Notes: generated by a model not told the origin, from the sequence alone. A stretch of 23,560 nt of DNA from CAYNNQ01 sp051748085 (GCA_051748085.1 JBNJHA010000032.1:1-23560), one strand, 5' to 3'. Shown: positions 16,117 to 23,560, counted from the stretch's first letter. Made by a program: numbers and translations.

Positions 16117-17301
16117 CTATGCTCCTTTGAAATGTTTGCGGTTCAACACGAACACCAGCCAGGCCGTGGCGAATTGGATCGCAAGGGCCAGAGCTGTGAT
16201 CGTCCAGTATCCCAGGGAAAATTTGTCGATCATCCCGGAATCGACCAGCCCCCGATTAAGCCAGAAATGAATCATCACTACAAGGGCAACGCCGGGGCAG
16301 ACAAGGGCATAGGATACCGGCGAGGCCTCGCGTCCGGTGATAAACCGGGAAAAATATCCCAGACGCCTGAGAACCAGTCCGGTCAGCAGGGCAAAGAGAA
16401 TCTGGGCCGAAAGATATTGCGAAAGCATCATCAAACGTTCGGCCCCTCCGCTGGCAAGAGCAAAATGCGCATCCAGGCCGTGGTTCTGGCGCAAGGAGAG
16501 GATGCTTACGATGGTCAGCACCGGGATGAACACCGAAAGGGTCGGCGCGGTCTCAATATTCGCCCCGTTTTCCGCCAGGGACCGGAGGCCCAGGACCAGG
16601 GCGATGGCCGCAATCAAAACGGCCGCGACCAGGAAGAACGTCGAAAGGACCAACCCCGTACCGGCTACAAGCGGGCTGGCAGACAATCCGGCCGGGGCCG
16701 CCAGTCCGACCCCGATCATGGCCAGGGCAAAGGCCGGCAGTGCCTGGGCAAAGGAATTATTGCTCGCGCAACTAAAGCCCCCCGCAGTCATCACCCGTCC
16801 CATGAACTTCCCAAGCATGCGAAAAGCTACCACCCCGATAGCCAGGAAAACGAGTATGGCCACTGGAAAGAGGTATTCGACCACGCTCCACAACCCGGGC
16901 ACAAAGACCATACCGAGAATAAAAAAGACGTTGACGCTCATGGCCATGGCCAAGGGCATTGCCAGCACCTGGGTCTCCGCATTGGAGGAAGCCATCTTTT
17001 CATAGGCGGGTGTGCGTTGAAACCGTTTGAATTGTACTAGGTTCCATACCAAATATTTGAGATTCAGAAAGGCGTACAAACCGATCCCGGCCAGGGCCAG
17101 GATAATCATGGACCTGCCGGCACTCCCCCCGGCAACAAAAGATGCCGTAATATCCTCGAACACAGGCACAGGATGGCCGGGATGTTTGGTCCAATGCATG
17201 AGCCACATGAAAAACGTGATTACCAGTCCTCCCGTGCCCAGGGAAGTCAGAAAATACAGTGGCGAGTAGGTATCGGCAGGCCTGCTTGGAAATACGCTCA
17301 T
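16117..17301 (-). CDS. Ten-TM membrane protein, possible TDT (TehA/SLAC1)-type channel
   Basis: This 394-residue protein is almost entirely membrane: I count ten hydrophobic helices, the number seen in the TDT (TehA/SLAC1/Ssu1) transporters, and the protein length fits. A conspicuous motif, GGFSCASNNSFAQALPAF, contains C178 between helices 4 and 5. I cannot name the family with confidence. From memory it may belong to proteins annotated as TsoY family, some of which are selenoproteins; this was not checked. AAGGAGG lies 6 bases before ATG 17301, so the frame extending to 17475 is not coding upstream of it. It stands alone between two copies of a direct repeat, which suggests it arrived with, or has been bracketed by, mobile DNA. 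Confidence 0.75.
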   Translation of the reverse strand: MSVFPSRPADTYSPLYFLTSLGTGGLVITFFMWLMHWTKHPGHPVPVFEDITASFVAGGSAGRSMIILALAGIGLYAFLNLKYLVWNLVQFKRFQRTPAYEKMASSNAETQVLAMPLAMAMSVNVFFILGMVFVPGLWSVVEYLFPVAILVFLAIGVVAFRMLGKFMGRVMTAGGFSCASNNSFAQALPAFALAMIGVGLAAPAGLSASPLVAGTGLVLSTFFLVAAVLIAAIALVLGLRSLAENGANIETAPTLSVFIPVLTIVSILSLRQNHGLDAHFALASGGAERLMMLSQYLSAQILFALLTGLVLRRLGYFSRFITGREASPVSYALVCPGVALVVMIHFWLNRGLVDSGMIDKFSLGYWTITALALAIQFATAWLVFVLNRKHFKGA

Positions 17302-17361
17302 GCGGGTCCTCCTTAATTGTGTTGAGTTACTCCGGGGATTGCTTTGCAGTTTTTTCTGCAA

Positions 17362-17402
17362 GTAAATAGTTATCCTGTTTAAAAGTATAAGAATACATTT
17401 AA
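17362..17402. repeat. 41-base direct repeat, copy 1
   Basis: The stretch starts GTAAATAGTTATCCTG and ends AAGAATACATTTAA. It matches 18800-18840 with one difference in 41 bases. Confidence 0.85.
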
Positions 17403-17420
17403 CAACAGCACTGGAAATAC

Positions 17421-17500
17421 AAAGCCCTCCGTGGTACCGAGTAATTAAACAGTAAAGTCGAGATATACTCGGCAATAATTACATCCACCAGGAGGGCTTT
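17421..17500 (+). other. Inverted-repeat block just upstream of the IS110 stub (possible relic of IS left end/bridge RNA region)
   Basis: AAAGCCCTCC (17421-17430) is the exact complement of GGAGGGCTTT (17491-17500), which touches the transposase ATG. Inside, TGGT/ACCA and CCGAGTA/TATACTCGG add further pairing. IS110-family elements carry a non-coding region beside the transposase that encodes the bridge RNA; this structured 80-base block is in the right place for a remnant of it. Confidence 0.4.
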
Positions 17501-17677
17501 ATGGACAACTTGCATTATGTTGGACTCGATGTCCACAAAAAAACGATCGCATTTTGCAACAAATTAGCTGACGGCAAGACTACTTTTATCCGGTCTCTTT
17601 GCTCACTGCTCACTGCCACGAACGTTGGCAGTCGGGCGGCAACGGTTTTGGCTCCCGGAAAGAAACGCAGTATGTAA
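17501..17677 (+). pseudogene. IS110-family transposase, N-terminal stub
   Basis: The frame opens MDNLHYVGLDVHKKTIAFCN, which is the start of the RuvC-like DEDD domain of IS110-family transposases; D10 in GLDVHK is the first catalytic acid. After about 26 residues (…KLADGK) the reading continues into the direct repeat at 17578 and stops at 17677, so more than 90% of the usual ~340-400 residues is missing. GGAGGG lies directly upstream of the ATG. The exact joint between transposase and repeat suggests the repeat inserted into, or recombined with, the element. Confidence 0.8.
17578..17668. repeat. ~85-base direct repeat, copy 2
   Basis: Matches 15997-16078 at about 90% but has an extra duplicated GCTCACT (17600-17614). 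It begins exactly where similarity to IS110 transposase ends. It is followed at 17674 by AAATAGTTATCCCGTCCC, a member of the GTCCC repeat family seen elsewhere in the window. Confidence 0.85.
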
Positions 17678-17882
17678 ATAGTTATCCCGTCCCTTTGTTC
17701 TTCTTTTTTAAGATTCTTATTCGTTGCTTCAAGTGTCTTTTCCAAGGTTTAATTGTTCACTTGCACTCGCCTATGGACCCCATGGCGGACCCGCGTCACC
17801 GTCACCACGCCCAAAATCGTCCAAAAAATCGGCAAAAAAACCCGGACTCAGTCGGCAAATCACCCAAGTGCCAAATATCTAA

Positions 17883-18350
17883 TTAATACGCCCAACGCAC
17901 GGCCCGCACATTGTGTCTAGCCTGCTTAGTGTGGCGGTTCGCATAGCCAACGCGGGTGAAGCTCACGCACCACGCATGGTACCCATAGTTGGCGTTGAGA
18001 GACGACCAGTAGAAACAATCACGTAACGGACTAGATCGCACAACCATCATATCTTTACATGGCGAGTTGTGAAGCCCCATCAGTTCATCTTTTCCTGGCA
18101 GCCTCCAGCCGGAATGGCCGCCTAAAGAAAGTCCTGATGTATAGCTCATGGCTTGCTCCCATTTCATGCGGCCAGCCGTTGCCTTCTGCCACATCAGGCC
18201 ACTACCGTTGTCGGTTACAGTCCCGTCTTCATTATCAACGCATTGCGGACCACCAGCGCAAAAAGCTGTACCGGATATGACCAGCCCGGCCAGGCAAAGC
18301 ATGAATGCCATTGCCACAATTACAACCCACTTTTGTTGTACTGCCTTCAT
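17883..18350 (-). CDS. Secreted DUF1566 (Lcl C-terminal domain) protein
   Basis: This 155-residue protein has a signal peptide (VVIVAMAFMLCLAGLVISGTAFCA, cleaved near residue 32) and one DUF1566 domain. Its order is usual: VDNEDGTVTDNGSGLMWQKA, then GGHSGWRLPGKDELMGL, then YWSSLNANYGYHAWCVSF and the final NVRAVRW. The fold is thought to be C-type-lectin/formylglycine-generating-enzyme-like and serves in binding or adhesion outside the cell; no partner is identified. AAGGAGG lies 5 bases before the ATG. It is bracketed by the 41-base repeats at 17362 and 18800. Confidence 0.88.
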   Translation of the reverse strand: MKAVQQKWVVIVAMAFMLCLAGLVISGTAFCAGGPQCVDNEDGTVTDNGSGLMWQKATAGRMKWEQAMSYTSGLSLGGHSGWRLPGKDELMGLHNSPCKDMMVVRSSPLRDCFYWSSLNANYGYHAWCVSFTRVGYANRHTKQARHNVRAVRWAY

Positions 18351-19027
18351 GTTTTCCTCCTTAAGTTAAAAGATTACTGTCTAGTTTCTCTGATTATAAG
18401 CACTATACATGCCATAATAAAAAAGTCTGTAATAACAACTTATAACAGAAAAACTGCTTGATCTGGCCGCAAAGTGTACGCCAACATGGTTGGCAGCAGT
18501 TGGCACTGGGTTTGTTGGCAGTTCAGGAAATTCGAGTTACGAAATCAGTGGAGGGAGTTTCTGCCTAAGTCGGTGAATAAGCAGCATAGGGAAGTAATAG
18601 CAAGATTTTTATGCGGTAAGTCCGATGGTGAAGGCAGAAAAGGTTGCTTCGGCCGGAATGTCTTAACTGGACTTGTTGAGATTGCGTGTAATCAAGACTA
18701 CGTGCATGTTCAGAAAAAAGTTCCAACTTGCCTGAATTATCAAGCTTTTTGCAGTCAGTCTTGAAAATAATTGAACTGGACTGTGTCTCCATGCCCAATG
18801 TAAATAGTTATCCTGTTTAAATGTATAAGAATACATTTAAAAATAGTTATCCTGTCCCTTAGTTCACTTAGTTCACTTGACTTACACATATCCTTACTGT
18901 AATCATTTTAATGAAATTTCAGTTAGCCTTTACAAGCCAGAATGCCAACCATGCCAGTTTGCCTGTACCACTAAACCTTATGTGGTACGATTATCTACAG
19001 ACATTTTGTTAATATAAGGAACTCTTT
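18351..19027. other. Repeat-containing intergenic region upstream of the serine hydrolase
   Basis: About 680 bases without an assignable gene. An open frame on + at 18474-18764 (96 residues, rich in Arg, Lys, Trp, Cys) has no ribosome-binding site and is unrecognised; it may be eroded coding DNA. GCCAAC (18480-18485) and GTTGGC (18489-18494) form a small dyad, followed by more TTGGCA words. The second 41-base repeat and a further GTCCC-family unit (18841-18862) follow. Confidence 0.55.
18800..18840. repeat. 41-base direct repeat, copy 2
   Basis: Matches 17362-17402 with one substitution. It is followed directly by a partial third unit, AAATAGTTATCCTGTCCCTT (18841-18860). Confidence 0.85.
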
Positions 19028-21169
19028 ATGCGGGCATCTATAACTGAAACTGAATCCACAATCCAGCAGTCTGGCTTAAACCTGGAAAAACTAGCATATG
19101 TTTCTGACAATTCATTTTCTCAACGTTCAGTCCTACTTATCTGCATTATTTTCGGGCTTATCCCTTTTCTTAGCGCTGTAAATGGCTGCGGATCCGGGGA
19201 CAACTCTCATAAGATCGACTCCCGGACAAAAGTTACCGGGGCAGCTGTTGTCAACCCTTTGCTGGTAAACTCTACCATTACCGCCACAGATGCCTCAGGC
19301 ACGTCTTTCAGTCTGGGCAAGACCGATGCCAATGGGGAATTTAGCTTCCGCGCTCCGCAGGAATGCGTTTATCCGTTGCTGCTAAGTTTTTCCGGAGGCT
19401 ATCTGCGTAATTCCAAGACTAGTTTTCAGGGTCAGCTAAAAAGCGTAGTTCGCAACGGCAACTTCACCCGGGCCTCAGCTACAACCATCTCCACTCTGCT
19501 CACTGAGATCTACGAGACCCTGCCTGAAACAAATGATTTTGAGCGCCTTGACCAGGCACTCGCCATTCTGCAAGGCTTACTCCAGGATTTTGGAGTTATT
19601 GACTATCTGACCACCTCCCCTGTAGCCTTTTCAAATGCAACAGCTGCAAAATCCCAGCGCCTACGCTACACAAACAACTACTTGGCAGACCTGCTAGCCA
19701 ACGACTTTGCCTCTGACATTAACGGCGCTGCAGTAGACCTCTCTTCAGAGGATTTCAGCGACTTGCTGCGCTCAGTTGCCTTGGACCTCTGTGACGGAAC
19801 GTGGGACGGAAAAACCACCTCTGTTGGAGACCCTATGGCCACTGCCTGGCTGGAAAAATCCCAAGAAGAACTGGGCAATAGTTTTATAAGTACGGTAAGA
19901 GGCTACGAGCCGAGCACCACTTGGGATTTAGTCTATAAAAATATGACTGCAGAACCCCAGGCTGCCGGTTTAAGTTTAAATGCCACCCAGCCCTCCAACC
20001 CGGTATCTGCACCTCAAGTTCAACCTAATACCGACGAGTTCAGTGAACATTTTATCAGCTCTTTGGGTAAAAAATTCAAGAAAGTAATTGCTGAGCATGG
20101 CCTTATTGGTGGTGTTATTGCCCTAAAGAGTTCCAACGGTGCTCAGACTGGAAATGCCAGCGGTATGAGCAAGGCAGTATCCATTGCAAATACGGACCAA
20201 ACCACTTGGACGGCTGCCGAAAACATGAGTTCAACGCAAAATATGCATTTTCGCATAGCCAGTGTTTCCAAGACCTTTACATCTACTATGATTTTAAGCT
20301 TGATAAAAGACGGGGTATTGAATCTGGACCAGAGTATTGATTATTGGTTGGGTAAGGTGGTCCCTGAAGCCGATATCATTACCATTCGCATGCTCTTGCA
20401 GCAGATTACCGGTTTGTACAATCGTCAAATCATGCCTGGCCCCTGTACCATGGCAAAAGACAATATCACCTATTCCTTTGCGGATCTCATTGATTTATCC
20501 AATAAGGCCAGCAAATGGTCTACACATTTTACTCCGGGCACCAAACATCTGTATGCAGACATTAATTTCATTATTTTGGCCTGGATTGCAGAGACCGCCA
20601 CAGGAAAGACCTACAAAGAACTTATAAAAGAGCGCTGCTTAAAACCAGCTTACTTGTTTCAAAGCTCTGCACCGAAGCCTGGTAATAGCACCATGCCCAG
20701 CCCCTACATACATGGCTACGATGTCTGTGAACCAGAATTCTGCACTCTTTGCTGGAAGGATTTTTCCAATTTTAACATGTCCTGGGACGTAGGTTCCGGC
20801 AATATTATCTCTACAGCCAGTGATTTGATCAACTGGTTGGAAACGCTTGATTCCGGAGAACTTATCGGCTCCGGACTGAGCAGGCAAATGCGCACGGTTA
20901 AAGATAATAATTATGTTGGGGAAATTGAGGGGCTCAAATATTACTACGGCATGGGCATAGAAATATTCCGCAACCAATATCATCAGACTGTGAAATTCGG
21001 CCATGATGGATATGATCCTGGGTACAGCACTTATGCCTTTAAGTACAAGGGATACTACATGGTCATCCTGCTCAATATAGCAAACGGATTTCACTTGAAA
21101 GACATCCCGTTAGAGCCGGCTGCAACTTTAAAGGTCTATTCAGCTATGGAAGACTGGCTAGGCTCGTAA
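19028..21169 (+). CDS. Lipoprotein serine hydrolase of the beta-lactamase/penicillin-binding-protein family
   Basis: This 713-residue protein has a late signal sequence (about 33-53) and a lipobox-like SAVNGC with C54. Residues ~65-125 form a carboxypeptidase-regulatory-like beta domain (TDANGEFSFRAP). A ~250-residue helical region of unknown function follows. Residues ~340-700 are a PF00144 serine hydrolase: S412-V-S-K415 in RIASVSKTF is the nucleophile motif and H659-D-G661 in KFGHDGYDPGYS the third motif. The usual YxN motif reads Y509-A-D511. Relatives include class C beta-lactamases, DD-carboxypeptidases and esterases; substrate is unknown. The ATG follows AAGGA at 7 bases. The unusually long, polar 30 residues before the signal sequence suggest that a later start should be considered. 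Confidence 0.88.
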   Translation: MRASITETESTIQQSGLNLEKLAYVSDNSFSQRSVLLICIIFGLIPFLSAVNGCGSGDNSHKIDSRTKVTGAAVVNPLLVNSTITATDASGTSFSLGKTDANGEFSFRAPQECVYPLLLSFSGGYLRNSKTSFQGQLKSVVRNGNFTRASATTISTLLTEIYETLPETNDFERLDQALAILQGLLQDFGVIDYLTTSPVAFSNATAAKSQRLRYTNNYLADLLANDFASDINGAAVDLSSEDFSDLLRSVALDLCDGTWDGKTTSVGDPMATAWLEKSQEELGNSFISTVRGYEPSTTWDLVYKNMTAEPQAAGLSLNATQPSNPVSAPQVQPNTDEFSEHFISSLGKKFKKVIAEHGLIGGVIALKSSNGAQTGNASGMSKAVSIANTDQTTWTAAENMSSTQNMHFRIASVSKTFTSTMILSLIKDGVLNLDQSIDYWLGKVVPEADIITIRMLLQQITGLYNRQIMPGPCTMAKDNITYSFADLIDLSNKASKWSTHFTPGTKHLYADINFIILAWIAETATGKTYKELIKERCLKPAYLFQSSAPKPGNSTMPSPYIHGYDVCEPEFCTLCWKDFSNFNMSWDVGSGNIISTASDLINWLETLDSGELIGSGLSRQMRTVKDNNYVGEIEGLKYYYGMGIEIFRNQYHQTVKFGHDGYDPGYSTYAFKYKGYYMVILLNIANGFHLKDIPLEPAATLKVYSAMEDWLGS

Positions 21170-21475
21170 GGTATAGCCTCGAATAATAACTGCACCTTTT
21201 CTTTATTGCTGACTTCCTGCACGTCATTCAACTCAACTTTGGTTTGACGTTCCAATTCGAACAAAAACATGTCGGAAAGGGAGGACTGGGCACCTCAATC
21301 ATCAATGCTCCTTGCCTGCCTGCCACGGCATAGACATACACTTCCCGGCCAAGACCCGCCCACAGGCGCACCTTGGGCTGCACATAGCTAAACATGTCCG
21401 GAACATGGATATTTCTCACTGGTATGCACACACCTGTCAGGCTGAAGCTTTCCCTGCATACTCCACAGTAAATAG
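21136..21475 (-). pseudogene. Degenerate coding fragment, copy 1 (unknown protein, frameshifted)
   Basis: On the - strand, KVRLWAGLGREVYVYAVAG, then ALMIE, is readable to about 21295; a one-base loss then shifts the frame, after which SDMFLFELERQTKVELNDVQEV and on to IAE and TAG at 21136 is readable. The corrected reading resembles the fragment at 22590-22780, where LMIEDTQPYLSDLLLFE is uninterrupted. The nucleotide match (21235-21305 with 22605-22675) is roughly 80%. Its end overlaps the last 34 bases of the serine hydrolase gene. I do not recognise the family. Confidence 0.45.
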
Positions 21476-21500
21476 TTGGCCGGTCACTTTTTTCTTTTCT
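21468..21500. repeat. Degenerate GTCCC-family unit downstream of RAYT
   Basis: GTAAATAGTTGGCCGGTCAC followed by a T/C-rich run is a diverged form of the unit AAATAGTTATCCYGTCCC. It lies 63 bases beyond the RAYT stop codon. Confidence 0.5.
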
Positions 21501-21562
21501 CCTCGAGGAAATGGACAGCTCATATTTGACTTGACCACCACCTACTTGGAAATCTCTGCTGA

Positions 21563-22480
21563 TCAGGAACCCAATCTTTTCATGGAATAAATCCCGCTCA
21601 CCCCGGACAAGCGCGTAAACCGACGCTCATCCTTGGATCCAAGCAAATGCTTAAAGCGGTCGAACGTATCCCGGACAAAAGATTTGCCTCCGATCACCCC
21701 GGCATCTATAAAATAACGGCTGCGATGCCGGAACATATCCGCCCGGCTTAGCTTATAATCCCTGCGACGTTCTTTTTCCAAAACTTTTGCGTCCATCACC
21801 CTGCCCTTACCGGTATCCACCGCACCGGTTTCGTAGACAAAACGGCGATATTCACGAACAATCTCCGCAGGGTCAAATTCATTCCATTCCTTCATCCCAA
21901 AATCAACAGATAACAGATCATCTCTATTCTTGGTTTGAACGTGATACCCGAGCGAACACCACCGGTAATCCTCCGGCCTTTTGACTATACCCGCCCGAAC
22001 TGGATTCAAATCCACATAGGCCAAAAGATTCACCAGGCTCTTTCCATCCTGAACAATCATGCTCTTGAACCGGCCATCCCAGAAAAAACCGCGCCGATTA
22101 TATTTTTTATTAAAATAGCGGGTAAAACCCTGCTTGATATCCTTCACATAAGCGCCCAGATCCGCAAGACGCTGTCTATAATCCGCTACCTGCATTTCGC
22201 CAACCTTGAGATTGTCTCCGTAATACTTATCCAGCCGCCTTTTTATTTCCTGGTCAGTAACATCGGATTCCGGATACATGCGAACCACCAGATGGAAATG
22301 ATTGCCCATAAACGCAAAACCAAGCACATCCACAAAGTACAGCTTGGAGAGCCTGTTAATCAGACTCAAAAGATAATCGTTATCCCTGTCTTGTATGGGC
22401 AGACCCTGTAAAGCTGTCCTGGAAATAATATGATATACAGTCGGAACATCCCTGCGAACAAACCTGGCTATCCTGGGCAT
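21563..22480 (-). CDS. REP-associated Y1 transposase (RAYT, IS200/IS605-like HUH)
   Basis: This 305-residue protein opens MPRIARFVRRDVPTVYHIISR, the usual RAYT start. The HUH motif is H61-F-H63 in GFAFMGNHFHLVVRM. The catalytic tyrosine is probably Y111 in LADLGAYVKDIKQGFTRYFN, ahead of the conserved RRGFFWDGRFKS. VNLLAYVDLNPVRAGIVKRPEDYRWCS is also typical. The C-terminal ~70 residues form the helical extension seen in longer members. Such enzymes act on single-stranded palindromic repeats and spread them through genomes. AAAGGAG lies 6 bases before ATG 22480; the upstream extension to 22570 is not needed. The gene looks complete, with repeat units of one family on both sides. Confidence 0.93.
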   Translation of the reverse strand: MPRIARFVRRDVPTVYHIISRTALQGLPIQDRDNDYLLSLINRLSKLYFVDVLGFAFMGNHFHLVVRMYPESDVTDQEIKRRLDKYYGDNLKVGEMQVADYRQRLADLGAYVKDIKQGFTRYFNKKYNRRGFFWDGRFKSMIVQDGKSLVNLLAYVDLNPVRAGIVKRPEDYRWCSLGYHVQTKNRDDLLSVDFGMKEWNEFDPAEIVREYRRFVYETGAVDTGKGRVMDAKVLEKERRRDYKLSRADMFRHRSRYFIDAGVIGGKSFVRDTFDRFKHLLGSKDERRFTRLSGVSGIYSMKRLGS

Positions 22481-22565
22481 GGTGTTCTCCTTTAGAGTTA
22501 TGGTTAAACGGTTTAAGTGACTGTTCCTGTGTGCTGGGCCAAAACTATCCAAAATCCGCGCTTTT

Positions 22566-22598
22566 GTCAATTTTCAACCTGTCCCCTTGTTCTTCTTA
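22566..22598. repeat. GTCCC-family unit upstream of RAYT
   Basis: TCAATTTTCAACCTGTCCCC followed by TTGTTCTTCTT. A close relative is at 16083-16118 (TCAATTTTCAACCCGTTCC…) and another at 17674-17705 (…CCCGTCCCTTTGTTCTTCTT). Confidence 0.65.
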
Positions 22599-22780
22599 AA
22601 CGAAAATTTGGGTTGACGTTCAGATTCGAACAAAAGCAAGTCGGAAAGGTAGGGCTGGGTATCCTCGATCATCAAGTAAAGAACAGGCTTTTTGCGCACA
22701 TACATATAAGCAAAGCGTGAATTATCCGGGAACAGCTTTGTAATCAAAACGACTATAAGGCACAATCCTGATTGTGACTT
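22590..22780 (-). pseudogene. Degenerate coding fragment, copy 2 (unknown protein)
   Basis: The - strand reads KLFPDNSRFAYMYVRKKPVL then YLMIEDTQPYLSDLLLFESER and QPKFSFKK before running into the GTCCC repeat and stopping near 22574. It shares its LMIEDTQ…LSD-FLFE-ERQ core with copy 1 on the other side of the RAYT, but the following ~30 residues (KVELNDVQEV…) are absent, so it looks cut by the repeat. No start or ribosome-binding site is apparent. Family not recognised. Confidence 0.45.
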
Positions 22781-22812
22781 TAAATTAAATCTAACATAGA
22801 GATTGCAAAATT

Positions 22813-23560
22813 TCAATTTACACAGGAAATAAAGTCTTCTTTGTCAGCGTAGCCAATAGTACAGCGGTAAATCGGCCAGTTGGTAGAGTTAATATTGTTG
22901 GCCTCATTATGCCCTGAGTAATAGTTGTTGATGTACCGGGTCCTGAGCTTGTCATTTAAGGGCATTTCCCTGTATAAGGTAACCAGGGCCTGGTTCAGGT
23001 TTGAGTCTAGGTCGAAGTAATTGGAAAATCGGTAAAAGGGTTCAAAAGTCTGGCTGGAATTGGTCAAAGGATATGCAAGAGTCTGATAGTCCTTAAATGT
23101 AAAATTTGTAGCGGAAAAGCTGAATATCTTGAAGGCCGGATTATTGCCGAATAAGGGACTAATAGCCGGGGTAATAAAGATTAATTCCTTGTTTTTGCTT
23201 TCCACAGATTTGATGATACGGTATTCATCCATGTGGGTATGTCCGGCAAAGACAGCTTCTATATTTTCACCATACTCACTGATTATCTCCAGAAAGCGGG
23301 CCTGATACTTGCTTTTCCACATCATACTCGCATCTGAAATATGACCTTGTTTATCCATATAACTATCTATGGTCCCGTAAGCACTGACTCCTGTAGGGAT
23401 ATGAGTGAGCAGCCAAGCCTTCTTGTCTGCTTTTTGGGCAGAAATTAGAGTCTCTTGCAGCCAGTCAAGCTGTTTTTCCGGGGCATTTTGGTCATTTTCA
23501 TCTTCCGGGGCAGTCCAGTGCTTGGAAAACATGACTGTATTGAGGCAGATAAGGGTTAAA
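22813..23560 (-). CDS. Metallophosphoesterase, C-terminal part (5' end outside window)
   Basis: The frame is open to the window edge; residues before the first Met (LTLICLNTV) fit the family better than a start at 23532, so the gene is cut by the edge. Calcineurin-like phosphoesterase motifs visible are LLTHIPTG (third metal-binding block) and VFAGHTHMDEY (the GHTH block). The arrangement, with a ~110-residue tail of Tyr-rich sequence after it, resembles acid sphingomyelinase-like exported phosphoesterases. It would hydrolyse phosphate mono- or diesters using two metal ions; the first metal-binding motifs lie outside the window. Convergent with the + strand serine hydrolase, with the RAYT island between them. 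Confidence 0.85.
   Translation of the reverse strand, partial: LTLICLNTVMFSKHWTAPEDENDQNAPEKQLDWLQETLISAQKADKKAWLLTHIPTGVSAYGTIDSYMDKQGHISDASMMWKSKYQARFLEIISEYGENIEAVFAGHTHMDEYRIIKSVESKNKELIFITPAISPLFGNNPAFKIFSFSATNFTFKDYQTLAYPLTNSSQTFEPFYRFSNYFDLDSNLNQALVTLYREMPLNDKLRTRYINNYYSGHNEANNINSTNWPIYRCTIGYADKEDFISCVN

Noticed and set aside
15409..17040. 543-codon open frame on + covering the AEC end and the 10-TM gene
   Set aside because: It is antisense to two membrane-protein genes with good starts, has a low-complexity Gln/Gly/His/Arg-rich translation and no ribosome-binding site.
17883..18350. DUF1566 protein as target of a diversity-generating retroelement
   Set aside because: The C-type-lectin-like fold and variable-looking C-terminus fit the idea, but no reverse transcriptase or template repeat resembling its 3' end occurs in the window.
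18474..18764. 96-residue frame on + upstream of the serine hydrolase as a real gene
   Set aside because: No ribosome-binding site, no recognisable domain and its location between repeats make it more likely eroded DNA; noted in the intergenic entry.

Overview
The window looks like chromosomal DNA of a Gram-negative, probably deltaproteobacterial (Desulfobacterota, sulfate-reducer-like) bacterium. That rests on protein style and mixed GC only and is a low-confidence guess: no rRNA, tRNA or dissimilatory sulfur gene is visible. I see no CRISPR array, prophage or complete insertion sequence.

Layout. 1-576: the tail of an unknown gene and a tandem-CBS protein on +. 628-4906: a six-gene arsenic/metalloid operon on - (transcribed arsR, small CPKC thioredoxin-like protein, acr3, membrane-anchored CKPC thioredoxin, CcdA-like electron carrier, DUF318-type permease), with a good sigma70 promoter, an overlapping operator dyad and two palindromes filling the gap before acr3. 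5055-5800: a fluoride module (crcB plus DUF190) on -. 6226-7446: an EAL phosphodiesterase on + whose best ribosome-binding site sits in front of ATC, not ATG. 7574-9929: a Tat-exported metallo-beta-lactamase-fold lipoprotein and an AEC carrier on -. 10356-11807: a 14-TM MFS exporter on +, behind two strong dyads. 12317-12727: a truncated GGDEF domain on +. 12745-15897: an exported S9 peptidase and a second AEC carrier on -.

From about 15.9 kb rightward the DNA becomes repeat-rich. A 10-TM membrane protein (16117-17301, -) and an IS110 transposase stub lie between two copies of an ~85-bp direct repeat. A secreted DUF1566 protein (17883-18350, -) lies between two copies of a 41-bp repeat. A lipoprotein beta-lactamase-family serine hydrolase (19028-21169, +) and an edge-truncated metallophosphoesterase (22813-23560, -) flank a REP-associated Y1 transposase (RAYT, 21563-22480, -). 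Degenerate copies of one coding fragment lie on both sides of the RAYT, and a short GTCCC-containing repeat recurs at several of these junctions.

How the genes work together. The left third is a toxic-ion defence block: efflux of arsenite (Acr3), possibly another metalloid or metal (permease) and fluoride (CrcB), with three thiol-redox proteins that could form an electron relay across the membrane. No arsC arsenate reductase is visible. The centre has a c-di-GMP phosphodiesterase and a broken cyclase, exporters and exported hydrolases with no obvious shared pathway. The right third appears to have been shaped by RAYT and IS-derived repeats.
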